A DNA stretch of 64,000 nucleotides from Macrobrachium rosenbergii (taxonomy: Eukaryota > Arthropoda > Malacostraca > Decapoda > Palaemonidae). Shown one piece after another: positions 50,391 to 61,610 of the stretch. The stretch lies in contig NC_089744.1 of the NCBI RefSeq assembly GCF_040412425.1, forward strand, positions 34,015,243-34,079,242. The letters run 5' to 3'. Each line of letters starts with the position of its first letter. The first letter of the stretch is position 1. The notes under the pieces are model-generated. The model was given only the letters and a program-made list of their open reading frames with translations. It was not told the origin of the DNA and did no database searches. The translations under genes and the position numbers were made by a program.

Positions 50391-50517
50391 CCTGGCCTAC
50401 CTTCCCGGGACAGAGATGTTCTCTGTCGAGGTCAATCTGACTAATATTCCTACACCTGGCCTGACTCCCGGGATCTAGATGTTCTCATCGAGGTCAATCT
50501 GACTAATATTCTACACC
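50391..50517. repeat. Tandem duplication, about 62-bp unit
   Basis: Copies at 50391-50455 and 50456-50517 share cccggga, agatgttctc, tcgaggtcaatctgacta and atattc(c)tacac. Confidence 0.9.
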
Positions 50518-50557
50518 TGAATACATCGATCATATCGCCAGCAGCAGTAATATTTAT

Positions 50558-50609
50558 AAAAATATATTATATTTATATATATATAACTGGATATATATAT
50601 ATTATATAT

Positions 50610-50646
<37 letters not shown>

Positions 50647-50675
50647 TTATAAATGATATATATGCTATATTATAA
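50558..50675. repeat. TA-rich degenerate array
   Basis: Short AT runs (main block about 50611-50642) and TATAAA-like words. Low complexity. Confidence 0.85.
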
Positions 50676-50735
50676 AAATATGTATAACTGAATCACGAAA
50701 ATATGGCTTGCGTGATGCCTCCCATGAACAAAGAT

Positions 50736-50843
50736 AAAATGGGACCATGAAGGATCCCAAAACATTGGAAGCCCCTGGCAAACTGTATTCTAGGTCCTTT
50801 CTTAGTCTTTGGATATCCTGGAGGACCAGGATATTGTCGAAAA
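50736..50843. repeat. Paralogue of 49239-49356
   Basis: aaaatgggaccatgaagg ... cccctggcaaactgtattct ... ttggatatcctggaggacca aligns along its length with 49239-49356 at roughly 75-80% identity by eye. Confidence 0.65.
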
Positions 50844-50887
50844 TTAACGATATATATCCAGTGTTTCCGCACACACACATTTATCTT

Positions 50888-50965
<78 letters not shown>
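50888..50965. repeat. (AT)n array
   Basis: AT run of about 68 bp with short degenerate edges. Confidence 0.97.
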
Positions 50966-50967
<2 letters not shown>

Positions 50968-52299
50968 TGTGAAGAAACAGTGCAAACAATCACATATACG
51001 GTTCAACAGAAGGTGAAGTAAACATTATACACGACAAGAGGAAGTGTTATTTAAATGTCTTGTTTTTTGACGGTCAGGTGACCTCGTTGCCCCATTGTTT
51101 CCTAGTGGAAAATTCAGTCAATCGATTTCTCGTCACTAGGAACGGACTGCACACATCCCTTAAAATGCGTACAGTGTATACGAATGTTTTCGAATAAACG
51201 AATGCCATTTTCAAGTTCCTAGGCTAGTATTTGTATTCTTATTTAGTTCATTTTTTTACAAAAATAAGACGGATTTATACATTCCATTACAATATGTTTT
51301 TAGTGTCTGTCCAATTAACAGCATGGCATTCTCTCTCACGTAATTTGAAACCGCAATGTCTTCTGTGTATATCCTTTACATGTTTATGTCGTTCAGATCT
51401 TTCTTCCAACAATTTCCAGTTTACATATGATCTGATTTACACAACTTTGATGGTATCAGGAGAGTCCTTTTGAAGTGCCGTTTCATTGCCTTGATCGTCA
51501 ATATCACTAAAATTTTTAAGTAAACAGGAAATGTCTTAAAGTTACACGCTACAGCGGCACAAGTGAATGCTTGTGCTAAATGGTTTTCTGTTGTTGCAAC
51601 CGTTCTTTCTCAGTGCCCCATCTACTATAATATAGGGACACGTCAGTTGCTTGTCTGTATTCCTAATTACGCTCATTTCATGGTCAGAAAAACCACTAGT
51701 ATTCCTGTTTAAGTGCGGCTTTGTTATGGTCACGGCAATAAAAGTATAGAAATCGGTGCTTACATCCATTTTCAAAGAACGTTACTTGTGTGTAGTCCGG
51801 AATTCATAAAGTTGGTTTGTTCGGGGATATCTGGAGCGCATATTTTCTTTTTAGTTACTGGTTTTCTCGGTGTTATCGAATGGTAATTGGTAAAATTTTG
51901 ACCAATATCCTGAATTTACTCTTCCAGATACTCGACCACGAATCTTACGACGCTTAAAAAGGAAAGTAATCAATATAGTATAGCCTATACGAAAATAGAA
52001 GTTACATTCGCTTCATGCTCTGTTGGTTTTTTTTTTATCATGAACTAAGATTATTTACACCCTATGGATCAAAAATAACAACTACTGTCGATGAGGACTG
52101 TAGAAGAAACCCCAAGTTCTCACAAACAGTAGTTTTCATCAGCTGAAATAGTTAATGTCTCACAAGTGAAGTTCTCGGGCCCTTGATTTTCGCCTTCAAT
52201 CAGAGAATGAAGTCTACGGCAATGAGGCTTAAAACTTGACAGAATTGATAAAAGTAAAGATTCAGATGTAAAACATTCACTGTAACTAATATAAATGAC

Positions 52300-52300
<1 letters not shown>
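50966..52300. other. Unexplained sequence
   Basis: About 1.3 kb with open but unrecognised frames at 51231-51473 (+) and 51542-51775 (minus). No tandem array or inverted repeat was noticed. Confidence 0.5.
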
Positions 52301-52390
<90 letters not shown>

Positions 52391-52440
52391 ATATATATAT
52401 ATTATATACACACATATACACATATGTATGTTTGTGTGTG
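52301..52440. repeat. (AT)n then CA/TG-rich array
   Basis: AT to about 52402, then cacacatatacacatatgta and tgtgtgtg. Confidence 0.96.
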
Positions 52441-52914
52441 TAAGCATCCCCCTCCCACAATAAGCCGTTTCCTGTAATAGAGAATGAACCGAGAGATGAA
52501 AATAACACAACAGTTACTACTAAAATTTGAATGAGGGATGATCCCCATTGCAGAATACTTTCACTAAGTTACTACTTCGTATACCTACGAATACTTGAGC
52601 TTTAAACGTCAGGTCAGTCAATTTATATGGTTTCTTCCTTCAGCATGAAGTGCCAATGGCTTGGCATTCTAATCCAAGTGGAGGGTTGTGAATCCCATGG
52701 TGGAGGGAAATGCCTCCTGAGTGGCATACGAATCTCCTCTTCTAAAGCCAACGGCAATCAAGCTTTTTCACTCCAGCAGGAAGACAGACTATAAAAATAA
52801 TAGCATTTTCAATGGTGTGTATGGTGTGGAATTCTCTAAATGGCTGGTGACATAGGCACACTGCCCCATGCCCTATGGTGCTCTTGTTGCAAGAAATCCG
52901 CAGCCATCAAGAAT
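52441..52914. other. Unexplained sequence
   Basis: Moderate GC, no gene recognised. Confidence 0.5.
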
Positions 52915-53180
52915 GGAATAGAATATGGCATTTAGGCAAAAGGCCAAGCGCTGGGGCTTGTGAGGTCATTCAGCGATGAAAGGGAAGCAGGGTAAAATGG
53001 TTTTAAACGTTAACAGAAGGAAAACCTCGCAGGTGCACTAAGAAACAATATTGTTAAGTGAGGGTGGAAAATAAAATGAGACAAAGAAAATATAAATAGA
53101 GGTACAGTAAAAGGAATGACAGGGGTTCCTGCTTGGGGCCGAAGGAACACTGTGAGATTCACTGACGGCATTACCCCATA
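52915..53180 (+). mobile_element. SINE-like dispersed repeat, copy 3
   Basis: aatggaatagaatatggcat, ggcaaaaggccaagcgctgg, gaggtcattcagcgatgaaa, gaaggaaaacctcgcagg, ggtacagtaaaaggaatgac and ttggggccgaaggaacact, ending near cactgacggcattacccc. Same family and orientation as 12339-12626 and 38325-38640. The 3' part has a deletion relative to copy 2. Confidence 0.75.
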
Positions 53181-54204
53181 AAGAAAACATGTTATTTTGT
53201 TGAACTGCTGAAAAAATGGGGTCTCAGAAATGGTCACTGCCTCTGTGGCCAAAAGAACCGAAAATGGAACCATTACGATTACACCATATTTCACAATTTT
53301 TCAGTTTCGTGGGGAGGAATCCCAATCAAAGACAACTATTAGAACGACAGCAATAACCTTCGTCTAAACCCATATTCTGATATCTCTCATGGAATTTTGG
53401 CTAGAAGATTCGGATTTCCGGTTACATGCGATAACCCAGAAGAAAACCAATGAAATTCATATATAATTCGTCACTATGGTTTCGCGGGTTTATATTCTAG
53501 TACAAACTACTTTTACCCACTTGAACAATCTCTTCCATCGACTTGAGCCCCTGCGACTGCTTAAATTCCGCGGCCCCCCTTCTGCGCCATCCACAGTTCT
53601 CTCTCTCTTTTCCGTATACAAGTTTGTGATGTAGGCAGCTTATGTAATAATAAGTGCTACTTTCTTTCCATTCTTCTTATATGAGGATAAACGTAAATAA
53701 ATGCAATGTTGATAATGACAATTTCTTGGCATGAGAATGCTTAGTGGCTTTAATCTTTTATTATTATATATAGGCTCCATAGAACGTGAGGGCGTCGTTC
53801 CTAAAAGAAGGCCGTATAAGTAGAGAACAAGTGTCCTCATGAAGGACACACCTGTTTGAAAACTAAGCGATCACAAATACACCGAGACAGCTGTTGTAGT
53901 GACGTCATACGTCAAGTTGCCCCAACTCGTCTGTTACCAAGGGCTGCTATTGGTCAAGGCGAGAGATGTGCGGGAGGCGATACAGGCTGATGCAATAAGA
54001 GAGAACGGGTAAGGATAGGAATGCGTCGCATGTGACAAATGGGGTATTTTACTAAAATATATAATCCGAAGATATCCAATTAGCACTGGACAAAATCTTC
54101 GGCCCAATGGTATTAACTTCGTTAATAATAAGATCAGGCTTTTCCATTTCTTGTGGAAATATATTTGGTTGCCAAAAATGAAACCACTATGAGTTCAAGT
54201 AGTA
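53181..54204. other. Unexplained sequence with CRE and CCAAT words
   Basis: tgacgtca lies at 53900-53907 and attggtc (inverted CCAAT) at 53949-53955, in a GC-richer stretch (53880-54030). The pairing recalls 44172-44342. No exon is evident. The rest is unremarkable. Confidence 0.35.
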
Positions 54205-54212
54205 CACACACA

Positions 54213-54259
<47 letters not shown>

Positions 54260-54262
54260 CGA

Positions 54263-54323
<61 letters not shown>

Positions 54324-54340
54324 ATATACTGTATATATAA
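54205..54340. repeat. Compound (CA)n(TA)n array
   Basis: CA at 54205-54236, then TA-rich blocks. Confidence 0.96.
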
Positions 54341-54840
54341 ATATTGTGGCGCCAGTGCCGTCTATTCCAGTAATTATTACGATACTATTACGGCTTAAGA
54401 CTCTGTCTGTTGAAAAGCCGAGAAGGTAAGCCCTCGAATTTTTTTTTTTTTTTATTTACTCGCTCATCTCCGTTTCAGTTACCGTACAATATTTTCTTTT
54501 ACACTAATGAAACTTGTATTAAATTTATCGCGGTGTATTAAAGAGCATTCATGCATTCTAACCTTTCACAGCAGGCTCTCATTTTCCTGAAGGAATCCTG
54601 GTGGTGACGAGGACCATACATACCTAGGTCTAGAGAATATTCTCTAAAATTAGACAGGTGCTGCGCCCATCAGTGGGTGTGAGAAGATTAGTGGGTCATC
54701 CTTCTCGCTGGGTATACCAAGGCCGTGGGCATACAGCCTCAAAACCTATGATCTTCGCCCTTCTACTTCGAATTCGCCAATTGGAGGGAACTTCAACCTG
54801 AGTCAAGCCCCTCCTGGAGATCAAAAATCTCATCCAGGAC
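54341..54840. other. Unexplained sequence
   Basis: T run of about 18 bases near 54439-54456. No gene recognised. Confidence 0.5.
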
Positions 54841-54878
<38 letters not shown>

Positions 54879-54922
54879 GAGAGAGAGAGAGAAAGATCGA
54901 GGGAGAGACAGAGACAGACAGA
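54841..54922. repeat. (TC)n meeting (GA)n: microsatellite hairpin
   Basis: tctg repeats and (TC)n at 54841-54878 turn directly into (GA)n from 54879. The wider context is also mirrored (gtctgtctgtctctc versus gagagacagagacagacag), giving an imperfect hairpin of about 80 bp. Confidence 0.9.
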
Positions 54923-56210
54923 GCGAGGGGGGAGGAAGGCTCGAGTGGGAATTTGCTATCCAGCTATATACATTATTATATACATACACATATATATTAT
55001 ATATATAATGAATGTGCATGTAACTTGCTACTATAGGAGAGAATAAGTGCCATCCCACAAGTGGTTTGAATCCGCATCCAAGATGCTAAAGGCGCTATAG
55101 TACACCAGGATGGTACACAGGAGTACCGACCACGCATCTACAGAAAACATTTCCCAATTCTCCCTCCAAAACCTTTTTCTCCCGCCCGGAGGTTACAGCC
55201 ACCTATGTTCTTACAGTTACATTAACATTCATATAAATCAGGTGGAAATGTCATTTACAATGCTATCTACTGTATACTGGCGCGTGAAAGAGCAAGCAAC
55301 GAGTTTGCTTAATGGTGACTAGGGGCAAAAACAAGTGGCACTGACTACCGAGCAGGAGGAAAAAAGTACTGCTGTGGTGTGGTTGGTAATGTTATTTATT
55401 TATACTTCCTTTTTTTAAGTTCATACATTTGAGGAATGAATTTCATTTTCTCTTTTCATTGCTAGTTACTACACCATTCATATATATATATATATATATA
55501 TATACACAGTATTAAATACACAGTATATATACATACATGTATATATATGCATATATATATGCACACACAAACACACTGTTCTATTCACCCTTCCAAGTCG
55601 ATTTACGGGAATAAACAGGTAAAAAAACGTACTGAACAACGCATCTTACTGATCAACAAAACAGAAAATATAATTGGCTGCTATTTTTTATCTCAGGGAA
55701 TTTCAAAATTTTGTTATTTAGAACTAGCATTGTGCATGGCATCGCTGCTAAGCTAAAATACAATCGTTATTACCACTGATATTATTAACCTAAACGATCA
55801 CGCACTCACATCCACTTATCAATCTTCAATAATGAGCAACACAAGACCAATGTGTGAAGAACAAATCCTAACACAAGAGAAAAGTAGGAAACACGGCTGA
55901 TAATGTTGCTTGCACACCGTCATCCCAGTAGGAACATCAAGCCTTAGAAATGGCACCTAACTTTCTGTCAGTCTTCGGCATGTATTTCAAGGGTTGCTAA
56001 AAATAAAACTTGCTTCTGAAAGTAACAAATATTCAGACTAAAAATAGTAGGAGCCCAGTTCGTCTAATGCAGAAAGTTCTATCTTTCCAGGAGTTAAGCC
56101 TCATCCCTCTTGAGTTCATCAGATCTTGATTCATGCTATACCTCTCTACAATGACACTTCCTTCCTGTACATTGGAATGGGATAATTGGGCCGGGGAAAT
56201 AACCGCAACG
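54923..56210. other. Unexplained sequence
   Basis: Small AT runs near 54960-55010 and 55483-55560. The frames at 55110-55322 and 55547-55756 (+) have no known domain. Confidence 0.5.
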
Positions 56211-56246
<36 letters not shown>

Positions 56247-56305
56247 GTATGTATATGTATATATATATATACATACACATATACATACATACATACATAC
56301 ATACA
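56211..56305. repeat. (CA)n, (TA)n and (CATA)n compound array
   Basis: CA at 56211-56234, TA-rich middle, then catacatacatacatac to 56305. Confidence 0.95.
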
Positions 56306-56462
56306 GTTTCGTATATTCAGTGTCAACAATCCTACCATCATCAAATACTCAATGCCCTCATCGAACACTCAGCAATCATGTTATTAGCAAACATTACTAA
56401 GAAAGCAGAGCCCTATACCTGATAAGCCTGGGTTCACTCAAGCAACATCACCCAAACGGTGC

Positions 56463-57811
56463 CAAGGCTGCCATTCGTACGATAATTATCGTACATATAC
56501 GATTAAACTGCCTCTGGTACGATACCTTCTCCAACTATCGTACGTTTTATACGATAATTCTGGGATTTGACCTTAAGACTACTGATTAAAAAGCATTTTC
56601 ATCAAGATTAAATGTTTTCTACTGATAATGATTACCTGTAAAAAGAGAAGTCATACTTTTCAGTTTGATAAAACGGTGATCACAGTGGTGCATGACAAAG
56701 TATGTATGCTTTATAGGGAGCTACTACAATCATTCATGGAAAGAGAGTACATCGTAAAGGTAGATCTTGAGACAGTTGAGCCTTCCAGGCAAGATAAGCA
56801 GCTTGGGGATAGTGAGATGTATCTTGGACTAGGGATACGTAAAGAACTTGACAAAATAAATCCAAATGGAAATAAATCTAAACTGACTGACTTTTATAAA
56901 CGCTGTAGGGACTTCTTAGTAGTAGCATGTGAGGTCATCAAGAAAAGCTTTGATTTTAAGGACAGTGTGATCTCCAAGTTGGCCTGTCTAATTCTTTTAG
57001 GAAATCAACCCCTCTTTATACCCTCTCATATAACTCCCTTTCATTGTGTCACCAGACAATTGTTCACTAACACAAAAAATTGATGATCAGTGGCGAATTT
57101 TACCAGTACTCAGAGATGCACTAAATACTGATAACAGATTGCCAGCAGATAAATTCTGGGTTGAAGCTTTAGAGTGATGACCAGTCTTCTCCATTCTAAT
57201 GCTGAATGTGAAAGAATGTTTAGCAAGACCAATCTATTTAAGAAAAAATTCAGAAGTAGTTTAGACAGATACTGTTAATGGGAATTTGCTGGCTTCCGAG
57301 TGTATTAAAAGCCAAAAGTCTTTTGTTAAGTTTACTGCGTCCAAAGACATGCTCGACCATTTAAAAAAAAAACAATTCACAGCTGTGTGACAATGTAATC
57401 TAAAGTTGGATGAAGTAGCAAACTAGAGAACTACTCCTTTAATCTCGACTTATCTTTGTACTATGCACAGTGTAGTGTTTCAGTTTCCGTTTCCTATATC
57501 TTTTTTTCTGCAGAATATAACTTTTTTTCATAATGAGAAAAGAACAGTTTAATTCAAACTATTTTTGCTTAATCATAATAAATGTATAAAAGATGCCCAT
57601 GTACTTATTTTGATACCAAGAAATGTTGTGTTGATAAAGATTCCGCCACTTATTATATACCACCATCATATTACTGTAGAGCATAGTGTAATGGTAAAAT
57701 ATACGATAATTTTCACATGAATACGATATATTTTTACGATAATTTTGGTAGAGAAACGATAATTCTGAAGTATCAGTACAATAACTTGGTCAGACAAATC
57801 TGGCAGCCCTG
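56463..57811 (+). mobile_element. hAT element, 1.35 kb, with subterminal motifs
   Basis: Tips caaggctgccattcg (56463) and, reversed from the right, cagggctgccagattt (57811) form short inverted repeats of hAT type. Both subterminal zones (56475-56570 and 57700-57770) are packed with acgataatt / aattatcgt words. A transposase remnant lies at 56628-57369. The 8 bp outside the tips (aacggtgc and ggcccaaa) do not match, so the target duplication is lost or the tips are misplaced by a few bases. It is related to the element at 62602-63489. Confidence 0.75.
56628..57369 (+). pseudogene. hAT transposase C-terminal half
   Basis: Translation begins MITCKKRSHTFQFDKTVIT and runs open to 57083 (DSEMYLGLGIRKELDKINP, LTDFYKRCRDFLVVACEV, IKKSFDFKDSVISKLACL). 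It continues with frame changes as DDQWRILPVLRDALN and RLPADKFWVEALE, then LLHSNAECERMFSKTNLFK and KKFRSSLD, then TVNGNLLASECIKSQKSF and VKFTASKDMLD. HSNAECERMFS is the hallmark of the hAT C-terminal dimerisation region, and the FYxxCRxFLVxA...KxxFxF segment is typical of one hAT lineage. The N-terminal BED finger and first catalytic aspartates are missing. Stops near 57177 and after the SSLD segment make it dead. Confidence 0.75.
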
Positions 57812-58811
57812 GGCCCAAACCTCTCTGCCCGAGTCCTAATGAAACTGTTGAGGAGATCGAATACACTGCCTCCAATCCTCAGTTAGTTAGTTTTCATTTG
57901 AACCTTTTTGTCAACCAAGACAGAAAGCATTACTATTAAACTGGGCAAATCTGGACTCTTATAAATTCTCAAGGTTATCTTTGGTAAAGGCATTAAGTGG
58001 CTATATTCATTACCATTAGAGACTACAGCAAATAAGAGGGTTGGCCTGTAATCGTCTCTCCAATCAATACTCATACATATTTAATCAAGTGAATGCAAAA
58101 AGGAGAAATGGTAAATAAGTAGCAAGTTTAGGGAGAAAACATCACTAGAAAAAATCAGGCTGGATCTTCTCCATCCAAGCTGTCAGCGCTAAGATCTTAT
58201 CAAAACCTTGAACGAGATCAAATTTGCAAGTGGAGTCCAAGACAGCAACTATCACGAAGAAGAATAACCAGACTGTGTAAGCCCACACCCCCTCATAAGT
58301 TCCTATATTTTACCGTTTACTGTTGAAAAAGATATTTAGCATAACAGATTTAGTATTCCGAGCTGCTTCACAACCCAGATACATTACGATCTCTTCCTCA
58401 ATGCGAACACACACACACACAAAATGCATCTCACGAAGCGTCACCGGAAGATGAATCACTCGGAACTTCTTCCTGAATTTGTGGATGTCCGTGGAAACTA
58501 GTTTTTTAACACACACACACACACACAGAGTCATCTATCCCTCCTAAATGGCAAACCGTACACTGCATATAGTGCGTGACTTTCGCTTGGCAAATCAGTA
58601 AAAGAGAGAATTTAAGGCATTTCTTTATATCCTTGAGTGCATGAATAATTTCAACCGCACCTCCTTCCGCTCTTCGGGAACACGCGAAACAGAAGGTTCT
58701 ACTCCGGAGCGGTGCGATCAGGTTTAAACAAACCATCTCGAAGGCTCTGGCAATGATTTCCCACGTACTTATGTGCCATACCTGATGCGTGACGTTTCTA
58801 TTTCCCTTCCC
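57812..58811. other. Unexplained sequence with two short CA runs
   Basis: CA at about 58407-58422 and 58509-58527, both about 15-19 bp. No gene recognised. Confidence 0.55.
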
Positions 58812-58925
58812 TGCAATTATAATACTTCGAAAATGTCATGCAATGAAGCCTTATTCGTTCATTTCTCATGTTCTGCAATTATAATACTTCGCAAATGTCA
58901 AGCAATGGAGCCCTATTCGTGTACT
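58812..58925. repeat. Tandem duplication, about 61-bp unit
   Basis: tgcaattataatacttcg, aaatgtcatgcaatgaagcc, ttattcgt and its second copy tgcaattataatacttcg, caaatgtcaagcaatggag, ccctattcgt. Confidence 0.9.
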
Positions 58926-59242
58926 TTCCGACAAACTGATCAAGTAATGACCCATTCTGATACTCATTATAACTGCCATTTGTAATCATACACATTCTTG
59001 CTGGCAGTCTCATTACATGACATGAAGTTTACCAAAGGCATAAGAGGAAGTAATCTTAAACCACTAAGATTCCCCAGTAAAGACGTTTTAAGTGAAAGCG
59101 ATGCAAGGTTTGGCCTTAGGCGGGAAAAATAGAATCAAGATCCATTTTTTCTACTTTGTATTCATTTTCTGCACCTCCATGATATTTCCCCCTTCAAGGG
59201 TTCGGTTGCTGGCTAAATTGTTAATATAAACGAATATACACT
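58926..59242. other. Unexplained sequence
   Basis: Nothing recognised. Confidence 0.55.
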
Positions 59243-59307
59243 TGTACATGTATGTATGTATGTATGTATGAATACATGTGTATATAAACATATAAAAGTT
59301 TATATAC

Positions 59308-59340
<33 letters not shown>

Positions 59341-59341
59341 A

Positions 59342-59385
<44 letters not shown>

Positions 59386-59400
59386 TTTTATATATATATA

Positions 59401-59433
<33 letters not shown>

Positions 59434-59470
59434 AATATAATATAAATATTTATATATATACATATATAAG

Positions 59471-59563
<93 letters not shown>

Positions 59564-59570
59564 GTGTGTA
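59243..59570. repeat. (ATGT)n, (AT)n and (CA)n compound array
   Basis: tgtatgtatgtatgtatg near 59250, AT blocks from 59313 with aaatattt interruptions, pure AT at about 59476-59550, then cacacacacacac. Confidence 0.96.
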
Positions 59571-60399
59571 TGTGCGAGCAAGAAAATCCAGTGTTATAAA
59601 AACGTGAATTACAAACTATATGTAATTTCTCGAAATGTACAGAATACTACAGTAAATGTTTTCTGCCATATTCTGTGGGCTTGTCTCTAACTAATATGTC
59701 AGTGACGACGTCCATGAAAACTAGAAGAACGCTTTAAAAAAGAATTTTGTGTAATTTGCGAAGTACACAGTTTGAATTTAACTTATATTATTACTGCTGT
59801 GGACTTTTTTTTGCATTCCAATAAAATACGACACTGAACTTAGTTATGCCATATATGTACGAACCCGTCATAGAAAGCTTTTACTTCCGTGCGTCAACTG
59901 CCAAGCATTTGGCTTCTCATCTCATCAGGTTCTCTGAAGTGACAGACTGCATTAACGCCCCGATTACGGAAATGCTTTGTGAAACAACAGGAATTATTAA
60001 GAAAGGTGTGAAGGAAGTAATCCGTTCTTATTCTAAATTTAGCATTTAAAATTAAATACTCAGAGGGGAGAACGTATATCGTTTTGGCTCAATATCGTAT
60101 AGGACTTTTTATATATTGAGATACTGTTTGAATGGGGATCCAGTGATATGTCCAGAAAAATTTACAGTTTGTACCTTTTATCCCCATGAATGTTCAACCA
60201 GCCCTAACCCCCTTTCTCTTTTTTTATTCTATCAACAATTTGGGCATTTGAGTCACAAGCCCAATACTGGATAGATCACATAGTTCAAGGTGTTAACTCT
60301 GCATCTCTAAAAAATCTTGCTTCAGTGCCATCCATCATTTTTCCGGAGACCCAGTCTTGAGAGAGAGAGAGAGCTCTGTTAGTTCTTGTTCCGTTAAAT
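59571..60399. other. Unexplained sequence
   Basis: The 67-codon frame at 59846-60049 (+) has no known domain. A short GA run (13 bp) lies at 60360. Confidence 0.5.
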
Positions 60400-60545
60400 T
60401 TTCTCTCCTGTTACTGCCAAGCTTTGGAATTCTTCCTACTGTTTTTAATACAGATTCCTATAACATTCCACCTATCAAGGGACGAATCAATCATTTCATT
60501 ACCTTCGAGACCAGGCCTTCCTTTTCTTTTCAGTTCTTTGTCATT
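60400..60545 (+). pseudogene. LINE C-terminal fragment
   Basis: Two adjacent frames join as SPVTAKLWNSS and then PTVFNTDSYNIPPIKGRINH, FITFETRPSFSF. TAKLWNSLP-x-x-F-x-x-x-x-Y-N-x-x-x-x-K-x-R-x-N is the pattern seen at the extreme C-terminus of many non-LTR retrotransposon reverse-transcriptase proteins. One frame change lies after LWNSS. No reverse-transcriptase core is upstream in recognisable form. The copy is a short dead fragment. Confidence 0.45.
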
Positions 60546-60760
60546 GGGAATGAGCACCATGTCTGCGTAAGGTCTAGCTAGACCCTGTGTTTGTGGTCCC
60601 CTATATATTCACTTTTGAAAGATGCTTTAATTTTTCCTTGTAACAACTAAAAGAACACCAGTACGTAAATGGCGCAGTAAATGAGGGTGTTGTCGAACAC
60701 TACAAGAGACTGAGAGAATTAGAAACAGAAGTAACCATGGATAATATATTCTGAGTTACA

Positions 60761-60985
60761 ATGAAATGTATTTTCAGAAATATTCAGTCTGTGGGAACTA
60801 AAATATAAAAAACTTCAGAACTCATTAATGCAAAAGAGTTTGATGTTTTAGCACTACCTGAGACGTGATTGGGTGAATGCAATGCTGCTAAAATCATTGG
60901 AATGACACCACAAACATGCACGTTTTTGAAGTGGCCCTGGACAGGGAGTAGACGAAGGGGAGGAATAGGATCTTTGTTAGATTAA
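60761..60985 (+). pseudogene. LINE endonuclease (EEP) N-terminal fragment
   Basis: One frame, interrupted by two stops, reads MKCIFRNIQSVGTKI, stop, KTSELINAKEFDVLALPET, stop, then LGECNAAKIIGMTPQTCTF, LKWPWTGSRRGGIGSLLD, stop at 60985. N-I-x-S-x-x-x-K ... F-D-V-L-A-L-x-E-T-W-L ... R-R-G-G-x-G is the start of the apurinic-like endonuclease domain of non-LTR retrotransposons. The glutamate of the x-ET-W motif is retained, and the tryptophan codon is now TGA. No reverse transcriptase follows. It is a separate fragment from the C-terminal piece 220 bp upstream. Confidence 0.75.
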
Positions 60986-61549
60986 CAACATAACTATTCA
61001 GTGACTGCTACACCAGCGAAAACAGATTAATGGTACAGGATAAACTAATATCAACGGTCTTTATTCCAGGCGCAACCCTGAAGAGTAGGCCGAGAATAAA
61101 GTTACCGAGTAAGCAAAGTAAAAGTATTTACTAAACAATTGCAATTATTATGTGGTTTGTCTCCTCACTGTTGCCATGACTACATCTCAGCAGCTGCCTT
61201 TGTGGTGAGGAAGCAGGCAGCAAACATCAATCATTAGCCAGTAAGCAAAAATACTACATTCATTCCTGAATTACATAAGGCATAATTACTGCAAATTTTA
61301 ATTTTTTAGGACACGACAACTCACCCGTTAGACAATACGTGAATAGTTACGAGAATAATAACAAAGATTAAGATAGCATTCCTCTGAAATCCAGCTTGTA
61401 TGACCAACTACATAAAAGTTAACTATGAAAATCCATGTTGGAAGATATAACTATGAAAATACCATGTTGGAAGGTTTTAAATGTTCCTTAAACTTTTGTA
61501 GTTTCATTCTCCCTCACGAGTACAGATACCGCTTAACCCCGTTCTGGGA

Positions 61550-61551
<2 letters not shown>
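60986..61551. other. Unexplained sequence
   Basis: A short imperfect duplication aactatgaaaat(a)ccatgttggaag occurs at 61421-61444 and 61449-61473. Nothing else recognised. Confidence 0.5.

Positions 61552-61608
<57 letters not shown>
61552..61608. repeat. (GA)n microsatellite, 57 bp
   Basis: Perfect GA run. Confidence 0.98.

Positions 61609-61610
<2 letters not shown>

Noticed and set aside
56451..57819. cccaaac near both ends of the 56.5-kb hAT as its target duplication
   Set aside because: The match is 7 bases and would require shifting the tips unevenly. It is not at the same distance from the two inverted ends, so it is probably coincidence.
59256..59690. 144-codon plus-strand frame
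   Set aside because: Almost entirely a translation of AT repeats.
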